DNA of 64,000 bases from Photobacterium indicum (GCF_003026215.1 NZ_PYOC01000006.1:186001-250000), one strand, 5' to 3'. Positions 19,568-30,328 are shown, counted from the first letter of the stretch. Numbers and translations are program-made. Notes: generated by a model from the letters alone, not told the origin.

Positions 19568-19635
19568 ATTATACAAAGGTTATAAGCAAGCAGCCTTACC
19601 CTTTATGTATTTACGTTATTGTTATCAATAACGCG

Positions 19636-22209
19636 TTAGAACAATTCGTCAGAACTGTCTGCTTCAAAAATACTTTCAGAACCACTTTCACTGACCGTTT
19701 CTGTTGGTTCGGTACCTTTTTTAAAATATTCAAACATCGAGCTAGCATCATTGCGATTCGATAGCTTGCCGCTTTCACGGTCTATACGTACTGTCACAAT
19801 ATCTTCGGGTAATTGTTTATTTTGCACTGGCACATCTTGTAATGCTGCCTTCATGAACTCAATCCATGCAGGTTGTGCTGTTTTTGCCCCCGCTTCACCG
19901 CCAGATATTTGCTCTTTACCTAGGTTATTGTTCCATGATGCTTTACCTAGCTCACGGCTATGTTTATCAAAACCAACCCATGCAGTTGCAACAATATTAG
20001 GACCGAAACCTGAGTACCAAGCATCTTTCGATCCATTGGTTGTACCGGTTTTTCCGCCAATATCTCGGCGTTTAAGTACCTGAGCTCGCCACCCCGTACC
20101 ATTCCAGCCAGTACCTGTCCGCCAGTTGCCTCCGCCCCAAATATTACTTGCCATCATTTCACGAACTAAGAAAGCATTCGATTCTGAAATAACTTGCGGG
20201 GCATATTTAACGGGCTGTTGATCAGATTCTTGGGCACTGCCTGCAGTCCCTAATTCTTGTTCGCTAATTGCGATATCGTTAATAACGGCACGGTTTGTCG
20301 CTATGGATTCACCAGTAGATTGCTTTTCATCCTGACATTCGTCGTTACAGACAATATTAGGGTTTGCTTGGTAAACTAAATTACCGTAAGCGTCTTCTAC
20401 ACGTTCAATGAAATACGGTTTAACAAAGTAACCACCGTTAGCAAAAACGGAAAAACCTTGCGCCATTTCAACTGGCGTTAGGCTACCTGCTCCTAAAGCA
20501 ATTGCTTCAGCGCGAGGGATCTCATCACGTTTAAAGCCAAAGCGTGTTAGGAAACTGATGGTTTGATCTAAACCGACACTGCGTAATACGCGCACCGCCA
20601 TAACGTTTTTCGATTGCGCTAAACCAAGACGCAAGCGGGTAGGGCCATTGTATGTGGGGGGTGAATTTTTAGGGCGCCACGCAGTGCCTTGGCTCTGATC
20701 CCAGCGATTGATTGGTGCATCATTAACCAATGTTGCCAGTGTCATACCGTTATCAATTGCCGCAGAGTAGATAAAGGGCTTAATACTTGAACCAACTTGG
20801 CGTACAGACTGAGTTGCACGGTTAAATTTACTGTGTGCAAAGTTAAAGCCGCCCACCATTGCTAACACTGCACCGTTTTGCGGAGAGGCCGCCACGAATG
20901 CTGTATTGGCATCGGGAACTTGGCTCAGTACCCAATATGTGCTTTCTGTACCGTCTTCTGCTTGCTTGGTTTTAGGTTGAACCCAAACTTGTTGACCAGA
21001 GGCTAAAATATCGGATGCTTTCTTGGGTGCAGCTCCTTGGCGAGTATCTGTGACAAATTTACGCGCCCACTTCATACCATCCCATTCAAGAGTGACATTT
21101 TCACCGCCTTTAATGACGACGTTAGCTGTTTTCTTGTCGACATTGGTTACAACTGCTGGGGTTAGATCCCCGTAGCTTGGTTGTTTTTTTAGGTGCTCGA
21201 CGATGTCGTTTTCCGCCATTGCCGTTTGACCAGGCTGCCACAATGTTGCGACGGCACCGCGGAAGCCGTGGCGTTGATCGTAGTTTAGCAAGTTTGATAT
21301 TGCTGCATGTTGCGCGGATTTTTGTAGTTTGCTATCGACCGTTGTATACACGCGCATGCCGGAGGTATATGCATCTTCTCCGTAGCGTTCAACAAGCCAT
21401 GAACGAGCGCGTTCAGCAAAATAAGGCGCACTCAGCTCAATTTCAGCCCCGTGGTAGCGAGCAACAATTGGCTCTGAACGAGCTTGATTCAGTTCGGTTT
21501 GCGTTATGTAGCCTTCTGCAAACATACGACCCAGCACCACATTCCGACGTGTGGTTGAACGATCCAATGAATAGATAGGGTTCATGGTTGACGGTGCTTT
21601 TGGTAAGCCAGAAATAACCGCAATTTCACTTAGGGTTAATTGGCTAATATCTTTGCCAAAATACACTTGTGCTGCTGCACCAACACCATAAGAGCGGTAA
21701 CCCAAATAAATTTTATTGAGATACAGCTCTAAAATTTCATCTTTCGTTAGCAGTTGCTCGATGTGAATCGCAATAAAAATCTCTTTTATTTTACGCATGA
21801 TCTTCTTTTCATTCGTTAAGAAGAAATTTCGTGCGAGCTGCTGAGTTATGGTACTAGCCCCTTGCTTGGCTGAACCTGATGTCAGCACCACAAAAGCAGC
21901 GCGGGTAATACCAATTGGATCAATGCCGGGGTGTTGATAAAAACGACTGTCTTCAGTCGCAATGAATGCATTAATCATTTGAGGTGGGATGTCTTTTAAC
22001 GCTAATGGTATACGGCGTTTTTCACCAAACTGTGAAATCAATTCACCGTCGGCACTAAAGACCTGCATAGGGGTTTGCAGTTCCACATTTCTGAGTGTTG
22101 CTACATCTGGGAGTTCTGGTTTTACATAAAGGTAAAAGCCAAAAATAGTACTGACTCCAAGAGTTATGCAAATGATTGCAAGAATAAGTAGTCGCTTTAT
22201 GAACTTCAC
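19636..22209 (-). CDS. mrcA: Penicillin-binding protein 1A
   Basis: An 857-residue bifunctional peptidoglycan synthase. One N-terminal membrane anchor (about 5-28) is followed by a GT51 glycosyltransferase with EDSRFYQHPGID (about 87-98) and QGASTITQQLARN (about 115-127). An OB-like insert leads to the transpeptidase with SSIKPF, SKNV and KTGTTNGSKDAW motifs. It polymerises and crosslinks glycan strands in the periplasm. It starts with GTG. Position divergent from pilM is conserved in gammaproteobacteria. The acidic, serine-rich C-terminal tail looks disordered. Confidence 0.97.
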   Translation of the reverse strand: MKFIKRLLILAIICITLGVSTIFGFYLYVKPELPDVATLRNVELQTPMQVFSADGELISQFGEKRRIPLALKDIPPQMINAFIATEDSRFYQHPGIDPIGITRAAFVVLTSGSAKQGASTITQQLARNFFLTNEKKIMRKIKEIFIAIHIEQLLTKDEILELYLNKIYLGYRSYGVGAAAQVYFGKDISQLTLSEIAVISGLPKAPSTMNPIYSLDRSTTRRNVVLGRMFAEGYITQTELNQARSEPIVARYHGAEIELSAPYFAERARSWLVERYGEDAYTSGMRVYTTVDSKLQKSAQHAAISNLLNYDQRHGFRGAVATLWQPGQTAMAENDIVEHLKKQPSYGDLTPAVVTNVDKKTANVVIKGGENVTLEWDGMKWARKFVTDTRQGAAPKKASDILASGQQVWVQPKTKQAEDGTESTYWVLSQVPDANTAFVAASPQNGAVLAMVGGFNFAHSKFNRATQSVRQVGSSIKPFIYSAAIDNGMTLATLVNDAPINRWDQSQGTAWRPKNSPPTYNGPTRLRLGLAQSKNVMAVRVLRSVGLDQTISFLTRFGFKRDEIPRAEAIALGAGSLTPVEMAQGFSVFANGGYFVKPYFIERVEDAYGNLVYQANPNIVCNDECQDEKQSTGESIATNRAVINDIAISEQELGTAGSAQESDQQPVKYAPQVISESNAFLVREMMASNIWGGGNWRTGTGWNGTGWRAQVLKRRDIGGKTGTTNGSKDAWYSGFGPNIVATAWVGFDKHSRELGKASWNNNLGKEQISGGEAGAKTAQPAWIEFMKAALQDVPVQNKQLPEDIVTVRIDRESGKLSNRNDASSMFEYFKKGTEPTETVSESGSESIFEADSSDELF

Positions 22210-22361
22210 TAGAGATTTCCCGTTACGCCATCGTTCAACCGGCCATTATTCATTATCTTTCAACAAGTAGTTTAAAAAAATAATTAAATAAAGAGAACAT
22301 CACCGGATGGTGTTTTTTTTGAAAGAAATTGCTTTTCCACTATCAGGGAGCATAGCACGGT

Positions 22362-23396
22362 ATGTTTCGGAACCCATTAAGTATTGGGATAGATATTGGC
22401 AATCACAGCGTAAAAGCGGTTGCTTTGTCTCAAAAAAAAGAACGGTTGGAATTAGCCGCTTATGCTGAGGTTGTGTTGACGTCACCCGTCATCAACGAGC
22501 AGCATAGCGTAGATTCCACAGTGCTGTTGTCAGCAATACGTAAATTAAAAAAGAGTTTACCTTTTGGATCCAAAATAGTGACATTGGCGTTACCAGACAG
22601 TGCGGTAATTAGTAAAGTTATCCAGCTAGATACCAACCTTAAAGAAGATGAGGCGATATTCGCCGTCTCTCAAGCCTTAGGGAGTTCTTCTCCTTTTCCT
22701 GTTGAAGAGTTATGGGTGGATTTCTTCCCTTTAGAATCTAATGCATTTCCTGACGCCACCACGACCATGCCCTATCAGATTTTTGCGACTCGAAAAGAGA
22801 CGGTAGATACCCGCATTGTTGCCATTAAAAAAGCGGGATTATCACCCAAGGTGATGGAGTTACAAACCCACGCTTTGTTATGGCTTGTTGAGCATAGTGC
22901 TGAGATGTCTGGCATTCATGAACAGTGGGGCGTCGTTGATGTTGGGGATTGTCTGACTGAATTTTGCATCAAGCCACAAAATGCGGCCGCGTATCATCGA
23001 GAAATCGCGTTTGGATTACGTAAGTATTCTTCATCCCCGCACCGTAACACCTTAGTTAATGATCTTTATTACGATGAACCCGCTATGAAAGAGTCGCTTT
23101 CGAGTGATGAGATAGAGCGTTTTACTCAGCAATTAGCGGATCAACTGAAGCGACAGTTTCAGCTTTATAATTCCACCCACCCGCGATCATCTCTAAAGGG
23201 GATCTGGCTGTGTGGGGGCGGGCAACATGTTATTTCAAGTGAGCTTTTACAGCGTTTACTGGGGGTTGAGGTCGAGTTAATGAACCCTTTTGCCCATTTT
23301 ATTCGTCATAAAAAGCTAGAGGCAGTCTCTGGCAGTGCATTGAATAGCCAGTTTGCCGTGGCTGCCGGCTTGGCTATTCGAGGGGTGAATCAATGA
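22362..23396 (+). CDS. pilM: Type IV pilus assembly ATPase-fold protein PilM
   Basis: A 344-residue actin-like cytoplasmic protein with the phosphate loop IGIDIGNHSVKAV (about 8-20). PilM binds the cytoplasmic tail of PilN and links the inner-membrane alignment complex to the pilus motor. It is the first gene of pilMNOPQ; its stop overlaps pilN by 4 bases. A short CACC-GGAT-GGTG hairpin with eight T residues (22301-22320) sits in its leader. MshI-type proteins share the fold, but the operon context identifies PilM. Confidence 0.94.
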   Translation: MFRNPLSIGIDIGNHSVKAVALSQKKERLELAAYAEVVLTSPVINEQHSVDSTVLLSAIRKLKKSLPFGSKIVTLALPDSAVISKVIQLDTNLKEDEAIFAVSQALGSSSPFPVEELWVDFFPLESNAFPDATTTMPYQIFATRKETVDTRIVAIKKAGLSPKVMELQTHALLWLVEHSAEMSGIHEQWGVVDVGDCLTEFCIKPQNAAAYHREIAFGLRKYSSSPHRNTLVNDLYYDEPAMKESLSSDEIERFTQQLADQLKRQFQLYNSTHPRSSLKGIWLCGGGQHVISSELLQRLLGVEVELMNPFAHFIRHKKLEAVSGSALNSQFAVAAGLAIRGVNQ

Positions 23397-24052
23397 TCGC
23401 TAAACTGAATTTACTCCCATGGCGGGAAGAAAAGCGGATACAACACAAGCGACGTTTTATGGGGTTATTAGGGGCGGCCGTTTTTGTCGCTGCTGCTGGT
23501 CATTGGTTGACGGCTGAATTTATTGGGTATCAAAAAGAGCTGCAGCAAGTGCGTAATGATCAGCTGCAATTAGAAATTGATACGTTAGATCGTCAGCTGT
23601 CCTTTCTACCGGAATTGGAACAGCAGCGGGAAGCATTAAATAGCCGGTTACGCATTATTGAAGACATTCAGTCTGAACGTAATCGTGTCACCCATCTCTT
23701 TAGCATGCTGCCCGCATTAGTACCTCAAGGGGTGTATCTCGACAATATCTCGTTGAAAGAGGGCAACGTTTTGCTTAATGGTGTCGGTGACTCTAACGGT
23801 CGAATTGCTTCATTGCTGTCTAATGCAGAACATTCGGAATGGTTAGAAGATGTTGCCATGTACTCTATTGAAGCCACAAAAGGGAGCAATTCAGAAGACC
23901 TCACCAGCTTTAAAGCTTCTTTCTCGATGAAAACACCAGTCATGCTGGCGTCTACGTATGATGCTGGGTATGAGCTAGTCAAAAAAACTGACGGGAGTTT
24001 ATGCAACAACGATAACAAGCTCACTGTGTGCAAGGAGGTACACAGTGAATGA
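23393..24052 (+). CDS. pilN: Type IV pilus inner-membrane protein PilN
   Basis: A 219-residue bitopic protein. The short N-terminal tail NLLPWREE (about 6-13) is the PilM-binding motif INLLPWRE. A transmembrane helix (about 24-42) leads to a periplasmic coiled coil (about 45-85) and a ferredoxin-like domain. PilN dimerises with PilO to align the secretin with the motor. The tail is longer than usual and ends CNNDNKLTVCKEVHSE with two cysteines. It overlaps pilM by 4 and pilO by 8 bases. Confidence 0.93.
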   Translation: MIAKLNLLPWREEKRIQHKRRFMGLLGAAVFVAAAGHWLTAEFIGYQKELQQVRNDQLQLEIDTLDRQLSFLPELEQQREALNSRLRIIEDIQSERNRVTHLFSMLPALVPQGVYLDNISLKEGNVLLNGVGDSNGRIASLLSNAEHSEWLEDVAMYSIEATKGSNSEDLTSFKASFSMKTPVMLASTYDAGYELVKKTDGSLCNNDNKLTVCKEVHSE

Positions 24053-24644
24053 TTGGCAAGATTTAGACTTTGATGAAATAACCGAGTGGCCACGGGGGCC
24101 TCAATCTGTGGTGGCGCTTCTATTATCATTGGTTGTCGTTGCGGTGGGGTATTGGTATTGGCTTACTCCGTTGCAAGCTGAGTTAGCCCAGTTAAAGCAG
24201 ACCGAAGTGGAATTGCGTTCACGCGTTATTAATCGCGCTTCGCAAGTTGCCGCTTTACCGACGGTGAAGCAACAGATTGATGAATTAAATAAGCGGTACC
24301 AAACTGTAATTGTACAGTTACCCGTCGAGAGGGAATTAGCCAGTTTACTCTCAGATATTAATGATATTGGTGTTAATAATGGATTGGAGTTTCAAGGTAT
24401 TCAATGGGCGGATCGTATCGAGAAAGCGCAATATCATGAGCTGCCCTTGAATATGCAATTGACTGGTAATTATGAGCAAATAGGTCAATTTGCAGCATCC
24501 ATTGCACACCTTCCTCGTATTGTGACGCTAAAAAATGTTGACTTGAAAGTGACCGAGCATGGTCAAAATAAAAACACCTTATCGTTAAAAGTGTCAGCAA
24601 GTACATACCGCTTCAAAGGCACACCAGAAAAGGTGGCGTTATGA
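24045..24644 (+). CDS. pilO: Type IV pilus inner-membrane protein PilO
   Basis: A 199-residue protein of PilO architecture: a cytoplasmic N-terminus, a membrane helix at about 24-42 (VVALLLSLVVVAVGYWYWL), a coiled coil (about 45-90) and a periplasmic ferredoxin-like fold ending VSASTYRFKG. It pairs with PilN and contacts PilP. Translation is coupled to both neighbours by short overlaps. Confidence 0.93.
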   Translation: MNDWQDLDFDEITEWPRGPQSVVALLLSLVVVAVGYWYWLTPLQAELAQLKQTEVELRSRVINRASQVAALPTVKQQIDELNKRYQTVIVQLPVERELASLLSDINDIGVNNGLEFQGIQWADRIEKAQYHELPLNMQLTGNYEQIGQFAASIAHLPRIVTLKNVDLKVTEHGQNKNTLSLKVSASTYRFKGTPEKVAL

Positions 24645-25162
24645 ACCCCCCTTTTTACTTGCCGCTCATGCTCTGTCTATTGCTGATGGGGTGTCGAGCG
24701 AATGATGATTCTATTTCAATATTTATCTCTAATTCACATTCGGCGGCAGAAGCTAGAATTGAGCCGTTATCTGCCCAGTTTGAATTTATTGCGGATGAAT
24801 TTGTGATGACGGATTCGCGTGTTCCTTTTGTGCGCCCTTACCCTAAACAAATGGATATTGCTGAAACGAGTAACAAGTCGTGCTGGCAACCGAATTTACA
24901 ACGAGAATTTACAGCATTAGAGAGCTACTCGCTCGATACGCTTACGATGAAAGGGGTACTGGGTGACCGTAAGCAACTATGGGCATTGATTTACACGCCC
25001 GAAGGTCAATTGATCAAAATAAGGGAAGGGCATTACATCGGATTAAACCACGGCCAGGTCCAGCGTGTTGGCTCTCGCAGTATTGATATTGAGGAAATTT
25101 TACCTGATGGCGCGGGGTGTTGGTTAAAAAGAACAACTCATCTTGCTCTTAATCAGCAGTGA
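24641..25162 (+). CDS. pilP: Type IV pilus lipoprotein PilP
   Basis: A 173-residue lipoprotein with signal peptide and lipobox LLMGC (Cys at about 18). A flexible stretch precedes the beta-rich C-terminal domain (LDTLTMKGVL near 98, GHYIGLNHGQV near 130), which binds the PilQ N-domain and connects PilN/PilO to the secretin. It overlaps pilO by 4 bases. Confidence 0.93.
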   Translation: MNPPFYLPLMLCLLLMGCRANDDSISIFISNSHSAAEARIEPLSAQFEFIADEFVMTDSRVPFVRPYPKQMDIAETSNKSCWQPNLQREFTALESYSLDTLTMKGVLGDRKQLWALIYTPEGQLIKIREGHYIGLNHGQVQRVGSRSIDIEEILPDGAGCWLKRTTHLALNQQ

Positions 25163-25184
25163 TCAAGGAAGAGGCGCAAAGTTA

Positions 25185-26888
25185 ATGAGTCGGATTTTAT
25201 TTATTCCCAATGTTTTAAAGCATTTATGTTTGCTTATCGTTTGTATATTGCCATTGGCTGTTCCTGCAACAGCCACGGTGCTTATTGATAATCAAGTAAA
25301 AGTGATTGATTTTAAAAGGGATAAAAAAGGACAAGGTGTGCTAAATGTCCAATTTGCAAAATCGCAATCTTTAGTTGATATACGCCAATCCGGTAAACAG
25401 CTATTTGTTGACATCTTAGACACGTCGATCAGTGATGAAATGATTTATACCTTAGATGTTGCCGATTTTGCGACTGCGGTAAATTCAATCGAAACCTTCA
25501 AGATAGAGAAAGGAACACGATTAATCCTTAAAATGAACAGTGCTTTTCGTTACGACTACACCCTGAAAGGTGCGCAGTTTAATGTGATGATTACGACTGA
25601 AAAGAAGACAAAGACCAAAAAAGAAGGAATTGCTTATAAAGGTAAACCTATCTCGATTAACTTCCAAGATGTGCCGGTGCGCAATGTTTTACAGCTAATC
25701 GCCGAATATAACGATTTTAATTTAGTCGTCTCTGATACGGTGCAAGGTAACGTAACATTGCGTCTTGATGACGTGCCATGGCCGCAAGTGTTGGATATTA
25801 TCCTGCAAGCGAAAGGGCTGGATAAGCGTGTTAATAATTCAGTGGTCTTGGTGGCACCTAAAGCTGAGCTGGCTCAAAATGAACAAAAAGCGTTAGAAGC
25901 GAAGCGCAAAGAAAATGAATTAGCGTTATTGCGTTCCGAGCTTATTCAAGTCAACTATGCAAAGGCGGTTGACCTCGCTGATTTACTAGAAGGCACTGAT
26001 GATGGTATTAGCATGCTATCTGAACGTGGTTCGTTACACGTTGATGATCGAACGAATTCAATCATCATTAAAGATTTACCAAGCAGCATTGAGAGTATCA
26101 AAGACATTATCAGTGCTTTAGATATTCCGGTTAAACAAGTGCAGATTGAAGCGCGTATCGTGACGATTAATGAAGGGGATGTTGATGAGTTAGGGGTTCG
26201 CTGGGGAGTCTCTAAGCACAATGGTAACTTTACGTTAGGTGGGTCAATTGAAAGCAATTTAGGCTCGGTTGGTTTACTGAAAGATGATGTCAGCGTGGAT
26301 GACTTTTTGAATGTAAATTTAGCGGCACAAAAAGCAGGAGCATCATCAATTGCTTTCCAAGTTGCCAAGGTTGGTGATATTTTGCTCGATTTGGAGCTGT
26401 CGGCACTACAATCTGAATCTAAAGCTGAAATTATTTCAAGCCCAAGATTAGTGACCACAAACAAGCAGACAGCTTATATTGAACAAGGAACAGAAATTCC
26501 GTATTTGGAGGCATCTTCGAGCGGTGCTGTATCGGTTGATTTCAAAAAAGCGGTACTGAGTTTGATGGTGACGCCACAGATTACCCCAGACAATAAATTA
26601 GTGCTCGATCTGGTTGTAACACAAGATGAACCTGGAAAAACCGTGGTTACGGGCATTGGTGAAGCCGTTTCAATCAATACTCAGCGCATTGGAACCCAAG
26701 TTTTGGTCGAAAATGGTGAAACAATTGTACTGGGTGGGATCTACCAACATCAAGTGAACAAAAGTGTCACTAAAGTGCCATTATTGGGGGATTTACCGTA
26801 TTTAGGGGCACTTTTCCGGCATTCTTTGGAAGAAATGGGTAAGCGTGAGCTATTGATTTTTATCACTCCTAAGATAGTTTTACAGTAA
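25185..26888 (+). CDS. pilQ: Type IV pilus outer-membrane secretin PilQ
   Basis: A 567-residue secretin. A signal peptide (about 1-30, ending PATA) is followed by an AMIN domain (about 40-130), N0 and N1 domains (ISINFQDVPVRNVLQLIAEYN near 155) and the secretin barrel with VPLLGDLPYLGALFR near 533-547. It forms the outer-membrane channel for the pilus. The start at 25185 was chosen because it gives a clean signal peptide and follows GGAAGAGG; the frame is open to 25143. Only one AMIN domain is seen, shorter than the 700-residue Pseudomonas form. Confidence 0.94.
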   Translation: MSRILFIPNVLKHLCLLIVCILPLAVPATATVLIDNQVKVIDFKRDKKGQGVLNVQFAKSQSLVDIRQSGKQLFVDILDTSISDEMIYTLDVADFATAVNSIETFKIEKGTRLILKMNSAFRYDYTLKGAQFNVMITTEKKTKTKKEGIAYKGKPISINFQDVPVRNVLQLIAEYNDFNLVVSDTVQGNVTLRLDDVPWPQVLDIILQAKGLDKRVNNSVVLVAPKAELAQNEQKALEAKRKENELALLRSELIQVNYAKAVDLADLLEGTDDGISMLSERGSLHVDDRTNSIIIKDLPSSIESIKDIISALDIPVKQVQIEARIVTINEGDVDELGVRWGVSKHNGNFTLGGSIESNLGSVGLLKDDVSVDDFLNVNLAAQKAGASSIAFQVAKVGDILLDLELSALQSESKAEIISSPRLVTTNKQTAYIEQGTEIPYLEASSSGAVSVDFKKAVLSLMVTPQITPDNKLVLDLVVTQDEPGKTVVTGIGEAVSINTQRIGTQVLVENGETIVLGGIYQHQVNKSVTKVPLLGDLPYLGALFRHSLEEMGKRELLIFITPKIVLQ

Positions 26889-27051
26889 TCTTTACTATTG
26901 ATTCACTCTAGCTATTGCCAAGTGGCAGTCAGTCCTGAGATAATTTTCGGTCTTATCACGAATTATATGTGAGGAACTTGGCGCCTCGGGCTTATTTATT
27001 GATGGCCTGCGGGCGGTGTCGTTTTATTAACCGCGCGTAAAATTGCTAACA

Positions 27052-27570
27052 ATGGCTGAAAAACGAAATATTTTCCTGGTCGGACCTATGGGTGCCGGCA
27101 AAAGTACTATTGGTAGACACCTTGCACAACAGTTGCACATGGAGTTTTTTGATTCTGATACCGTTATCGAAGATCGTACCGGAGCTGATATAAGCTGGGT
27201 ATTCGATGTTGAAGGTGAAGAAGGCTTCCGTGTTCGCGAAGAAGGTGTTATTGACGATCTGACTCAAGAGCAAGGTATTGTTCTCGCGACAGGTGGTGGT
27301 TCTGTTATCAGTAAAGAGAACCGTAACCGCTTATCTGCTCGTGGTGTTGTTGTTTATCTTGAAACGACAATCGAGAAACAGTTAGCACGTACTCAACGAG
27401 ATAAAAAGCGCCCGTTGCTTCAAACGGATGCTCCACGTGAAGTACTTGAAGCTCTTGCTGCAGAACGTAATCCAATGTATGAAGAAGTGTCCGACTATGT
27501 TGTACGCACTGATGATCAGAGCGCCAAAGTAGTTGCTAACCAAATCATCAATATGCTTGAAGAGCGTTAA
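27052..27570 (+). CDS. aroK: Shikimate kinase I
   Basis: A 172-residue P-loop kinase (GPMGAGKST, about 9-17) that phosphorylates shikimate toward chorismate. FDSD near 33, GFRVREE near 58 and ATGGGSV near 78 are the shikimate-binding motifs. The start [18 protein letters not shown] matches E. coli AroK; a TTG 3 codons upstream is less likely. Genes pilQ, aroK, aroB and damX keep the gammaproteobacterial order. Confidence 0.97.
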   Translation: MAEKRNIFLVGPMGAGKSTIGRHLAQQLHMEFFDSDTVIEDRTGADISWVFDVEGEEGFRVREEGVIDDLTQEQGIVLATGGGSVISKENRNRLSARGVVVYLETTIEKQLARTQRDKKRPLLQTDAPREVLEALAAERNPMYEEVSDYVVRTDDQSAKVVANQIINMLEER

Positions 27571-27593
27571 TTACTAAACAAGAGAAGCTGACC

Positions 27594-28673
27594 ATGGAAC
27601 GGATCAACGTCAATCTAGGTGACAGAAGCTACCCTATCTCTATCGGCGCCGAGTTGTTTAACACCCCGGCGTTGTTTGCGTCTGCAATAAGTGCAGGACG
27701 ACGTGTTGTTGTGGTCAGCAATGAAACTGTTGCACCACTTTACGCAGCGCAAGTGATGGCTACTATTCGTGCTTTAGAGTGCGAAGTATCATTATTAGAA
27801 TTACCGGACGGCGAGCAATATAAAACCTTAGAAACATTTAATCAGATCATGACATTCTTACTGCAAGGTAATTATGGTCGCGATGTGGTGATGGTGGCAC
27901 TAGGGGGCGGCGTCATTGGTGATGTTGTCGGTTTTGCTGCTGCAAGTTACCAACGTGGTGTTGATTTTGTTCAAGTACCAACGACATTGTTGTCTCAGGT
28001 CGATTCATCAGTAGGTGGTAAAACTGCTGTGAATCATCCTTTGGGCAAGAATATGATTGGTGCGTTTTATCAACCGAAAGCGGTAGTTATTGATAATCAG
28101 TGTTTGAAAACATTACCAGCCCGTGAGTTTGCTTCGGGTATGGCTGAAGTGATCAAATATGGCATTATCGCTGACTATGAGTTTTTCGTTTGGTTAGAAC
28201 AGAATATTGAAAAGCTACAAGCTTTAGACAATGAGGCCTTGTCTTATGCAATTGGTCGTTGTTGTCAGATTAAAGCTGATGTTGTTGCTTCTGATGAAAA
28301 AGAGTCTGGTGTTCGTGCCTTGCTCAATTTAGGTCATACATTCGGTCATGCAATTGAAGCTGAAATGGGCTACGGAAACTGGCTACACGGTGAAGCTGTT
28401 GCAGTGGGTACTGTGTTTGCGGCAAAAACTGCTCATGAGCAGGGTTTGTTATCAGAAGAGGATGTTATCCGTATTGCCCGTTTGCATGAACGAGCACAGT
28501 TGCCAATAAGTAAACCGACGTCGATGGATTATGATAGCTTTATCAAGCATATGATGCGTGATAAAAAAGTTTTATCCGGTCAATTGCGCCTCGTTTTACC
28601 AACATCTATCGGTACTGCTGAAGTTGTATCAGATGTACCACACGACGTTTTACGCCGTGTGATTAATGCATAA
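27594..28673 (+). CDS. aroB: 3-dehydroquinate synthase
   Basis: A 359-residue NAD- and metal-dependent enzyme converting DAHP to 3-dehydroquinate, the second shikimate step. Motifs are LPDGEQYK near 71, GGGVIGD near 104, [19 protein letters not shown] near 130, and the metal ligands in E-x-IKYG near 188, GHTFGHAIE near 247 and WLHGEAV near 262. It lies 23 bases after aroK. Confidence 0.97.
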   Translation: MERINVNLGDRSYPISIGAELFNTPALFASAISAGRRVVVVSNETVAPLYAAQVMATIRALECEVSLLELPDGEQYKTLETFNQIMTFLLQGNYGRDVVMVALGGGVIGDVVGFAAASYQRGVDFVQVPTTLLSQVDSSVGGKTAVNHPLGKNMIGAFYQPKAVVIDNQCLKTLPAREFASGMAEVIKYGIIADYEFFVWLEQNIEKLQALDNEALSYAIGRCCQIKADVVASDEKESGVRALLNLGHTFGHAIEAEMGYGNWLHGEAVAVGTVFAAKTAHEQGLLSEEDVIRIARLHERAQLPISKPTSMDYDSFIKHMMRDKKVLSGQLRLVLPTSIGTAEVVSDVPHDVLRRVINA

Positions 28674-28687
28674 ATTTGTCGGCGGTC

Positions 28688-30214
28688 ATGACCAACGGCA
28701 GTAATGCTCGAGAGTTGGATCTGGATAGTCAGATCCAATTGCTTTCGCGCATTCAATTTTTAACCCGCTTTAATTCCAATCTTATTCAAATTACTGGCAC
28801 AGAAGGTGCGGGTAAAACGTGGCTTGCTCAGCACTATATTGAACACTATTCTCAAAACTGTAATCAAGCCTTGTTATTATGTCATCCTGCTCAAACGGAT
28901 AGCCAACATCGCTCGATCGTGCTTAAACAGTTAGTTAATCAGCCGCTATTCAATGATCAAGATCCATTAATCCAAAGCCTTGAGCGGATGCTTGAAGGCC
29001 ATCGTTCTGATGTTTTGCTGATTATTGATGATGCCCATTTATTAAGCCCTGTATTGATTGCTGAACTTTGGGCTGTGATCACTCGTGCCCAAAGTGAGCC
29101 ATTATGGCAAATTAACGTATTACTCTTTAGCCAAACAGGACGACTCAATAAATACTTAGATCAGGTCTCTCATGGGCAGGGGCAAATGCCACTTGAACTC
29201 GAAATCTCTGATTTAACGGAACAAGAAGTGCAAACCTTTGTCGAAGTAGTGTTGTCTAGCGATGCGTTAGATGCAAATGGAAGACGTGAATTAAAGGAAA
29301 AAGCCGCCTCGGCTGAGCCCAAACCTCGCGCGTTGATGCAACTAAATAATACGGATAACAATATGGCTAATTCTTCATCACGGACTCTCTCTCCGCTGGC
29401 ATTACTTGTAGTCATGTTAGCAATATTAACTGCCGGTGTAGTCTTTTGGTTTTTCCCTGCGAATGATGAGCCAGCACAAAGTGCAAATAACACGATCGTT
29501 ACCGATACTGCAAAAGAAAACCTGAAGACGGAGCATTATGATGACGCTGATACCGCTCAGTCAGCGACCATTGCTCCGCAGCAGGCTAAAAAAGTCGCGT
29601 TGAGTTCGTCAGATAGAGCGATAGATGACGCCCGTGTGTTACCGCAAGAAATATCGAGTGAAGGGCTAACGGTTGGGCGTAATGACGATAGTCAACGTGT
29701 TGTTGTACCTTCGCAAGTGGTTGACGCTATGTTAAGTGGGCAAGCCTTAGGGACGAGTGGACAAGAAGCGCTCGCTCAGCAAGCCGCTACTCCCGAAACA
29801 ACGCAAAGCAATACAGATATAAATACCAATGATGTCACAACGGTATCTAGTGATCCCGTTACTCCTCAACAGAAAGCGGCAGCACCAGTATTATCTGTTC
29901 AGCAAAAAAAATCAGCTGCATTAGGTGAAGAGCTCAAAAACGTTGATTCTCGCCATTACACCTTGCAGCTTGCAGCATTACAATCTCTTAGCACCGCACA
30001 GAAATTTATTGCTGAACATAAAATTCAAAATATTGCGACTTTGTATGAAACCCGTCGAAAAGGCGAAGCATGGTTTATCGTTATTACGGGTAATTATAAA
30101 GATATTGTGACGGCAAGGCGTGCAGAGCTGTTATTGCCAGATAGTGTTCAAGCGGTACAGCCTTGGGTTAAATCGTACGCACAAATTCATCGTGAAATAG
30201 ATCAAGCTAAATAA
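28688..30214 (+). CDS. damX: Cell-division protein DamX (AAA + SPOR domains)
   Basis: About 508 residues. An AAA-type ATPase domain has Walker A ITGTEGAGKTW (about 36-46) and Walker B VLLIIDDAH (about 109-117). A transmembrane segment (about 235-255, LALLVVMLAILTAGVVFWFF) leads to a low-complexity periplasmic linker and a C-terminal SPOR domain (about 425-505), which binds denuded septal peptidoglycan. DamX helps cell division. The ATG at 28688 and a TTG at 28676 both lack a clear ribosome binding site, so the start is uncertain. Confidence 0.9.
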   Translation: MTNGSNARELDLDSQIQLLSRIQFLTRFNSNLIQITGTEGAGKTWLAQHYIEHYSQNCNQALLLCHPAQTDSQHRSIVLKQLVNQPLFNDQDPLIQSLERMLEGHRSDVLLIIDDAHLLSPVLIAELWAVITRAQSEPLWQINVLLFSQTGRLNKYLDQVSHGQGQMPLELEISDLTEQEVQTFVEVVLSSDALDANGRRELKEKAASAEPKPRALMQLNNTDNNMANSSSRTLSPLALLVVMLAILTAGVVFWFFPANDEPAQSANNTIVTDTAKENLKTEHYDDADTAQSATIAPQQAKKVALSSSDRAIDDARVLPQEISSEGLTVGRNDDSQRVVVPSQVVDAMLSGQALGTSGQEALAQQAATPETTQSNTDINTNDVTTVSSDPVTPQQKAAAPVLSVQQKKSAALGEELKNVDSRHYTLQLAALQSLSTAQKFIAEHKIQNIATLYETRRKGEAWFIVITGNYKDIVTARRAELLLPDSVQAVQPWVKSYAQIHREIDQAK

Positions 30215-30328
30215 TCGTAATATCCTTGCTGTTTGAGCGTAGTTATTTCCGGTAATAGGTACAGACAAGGTAATAAATGAGGTACAATCCGCAACCTTTC
30301 GTGGTGGTATAGGTAGTAGGTTAGCTGA

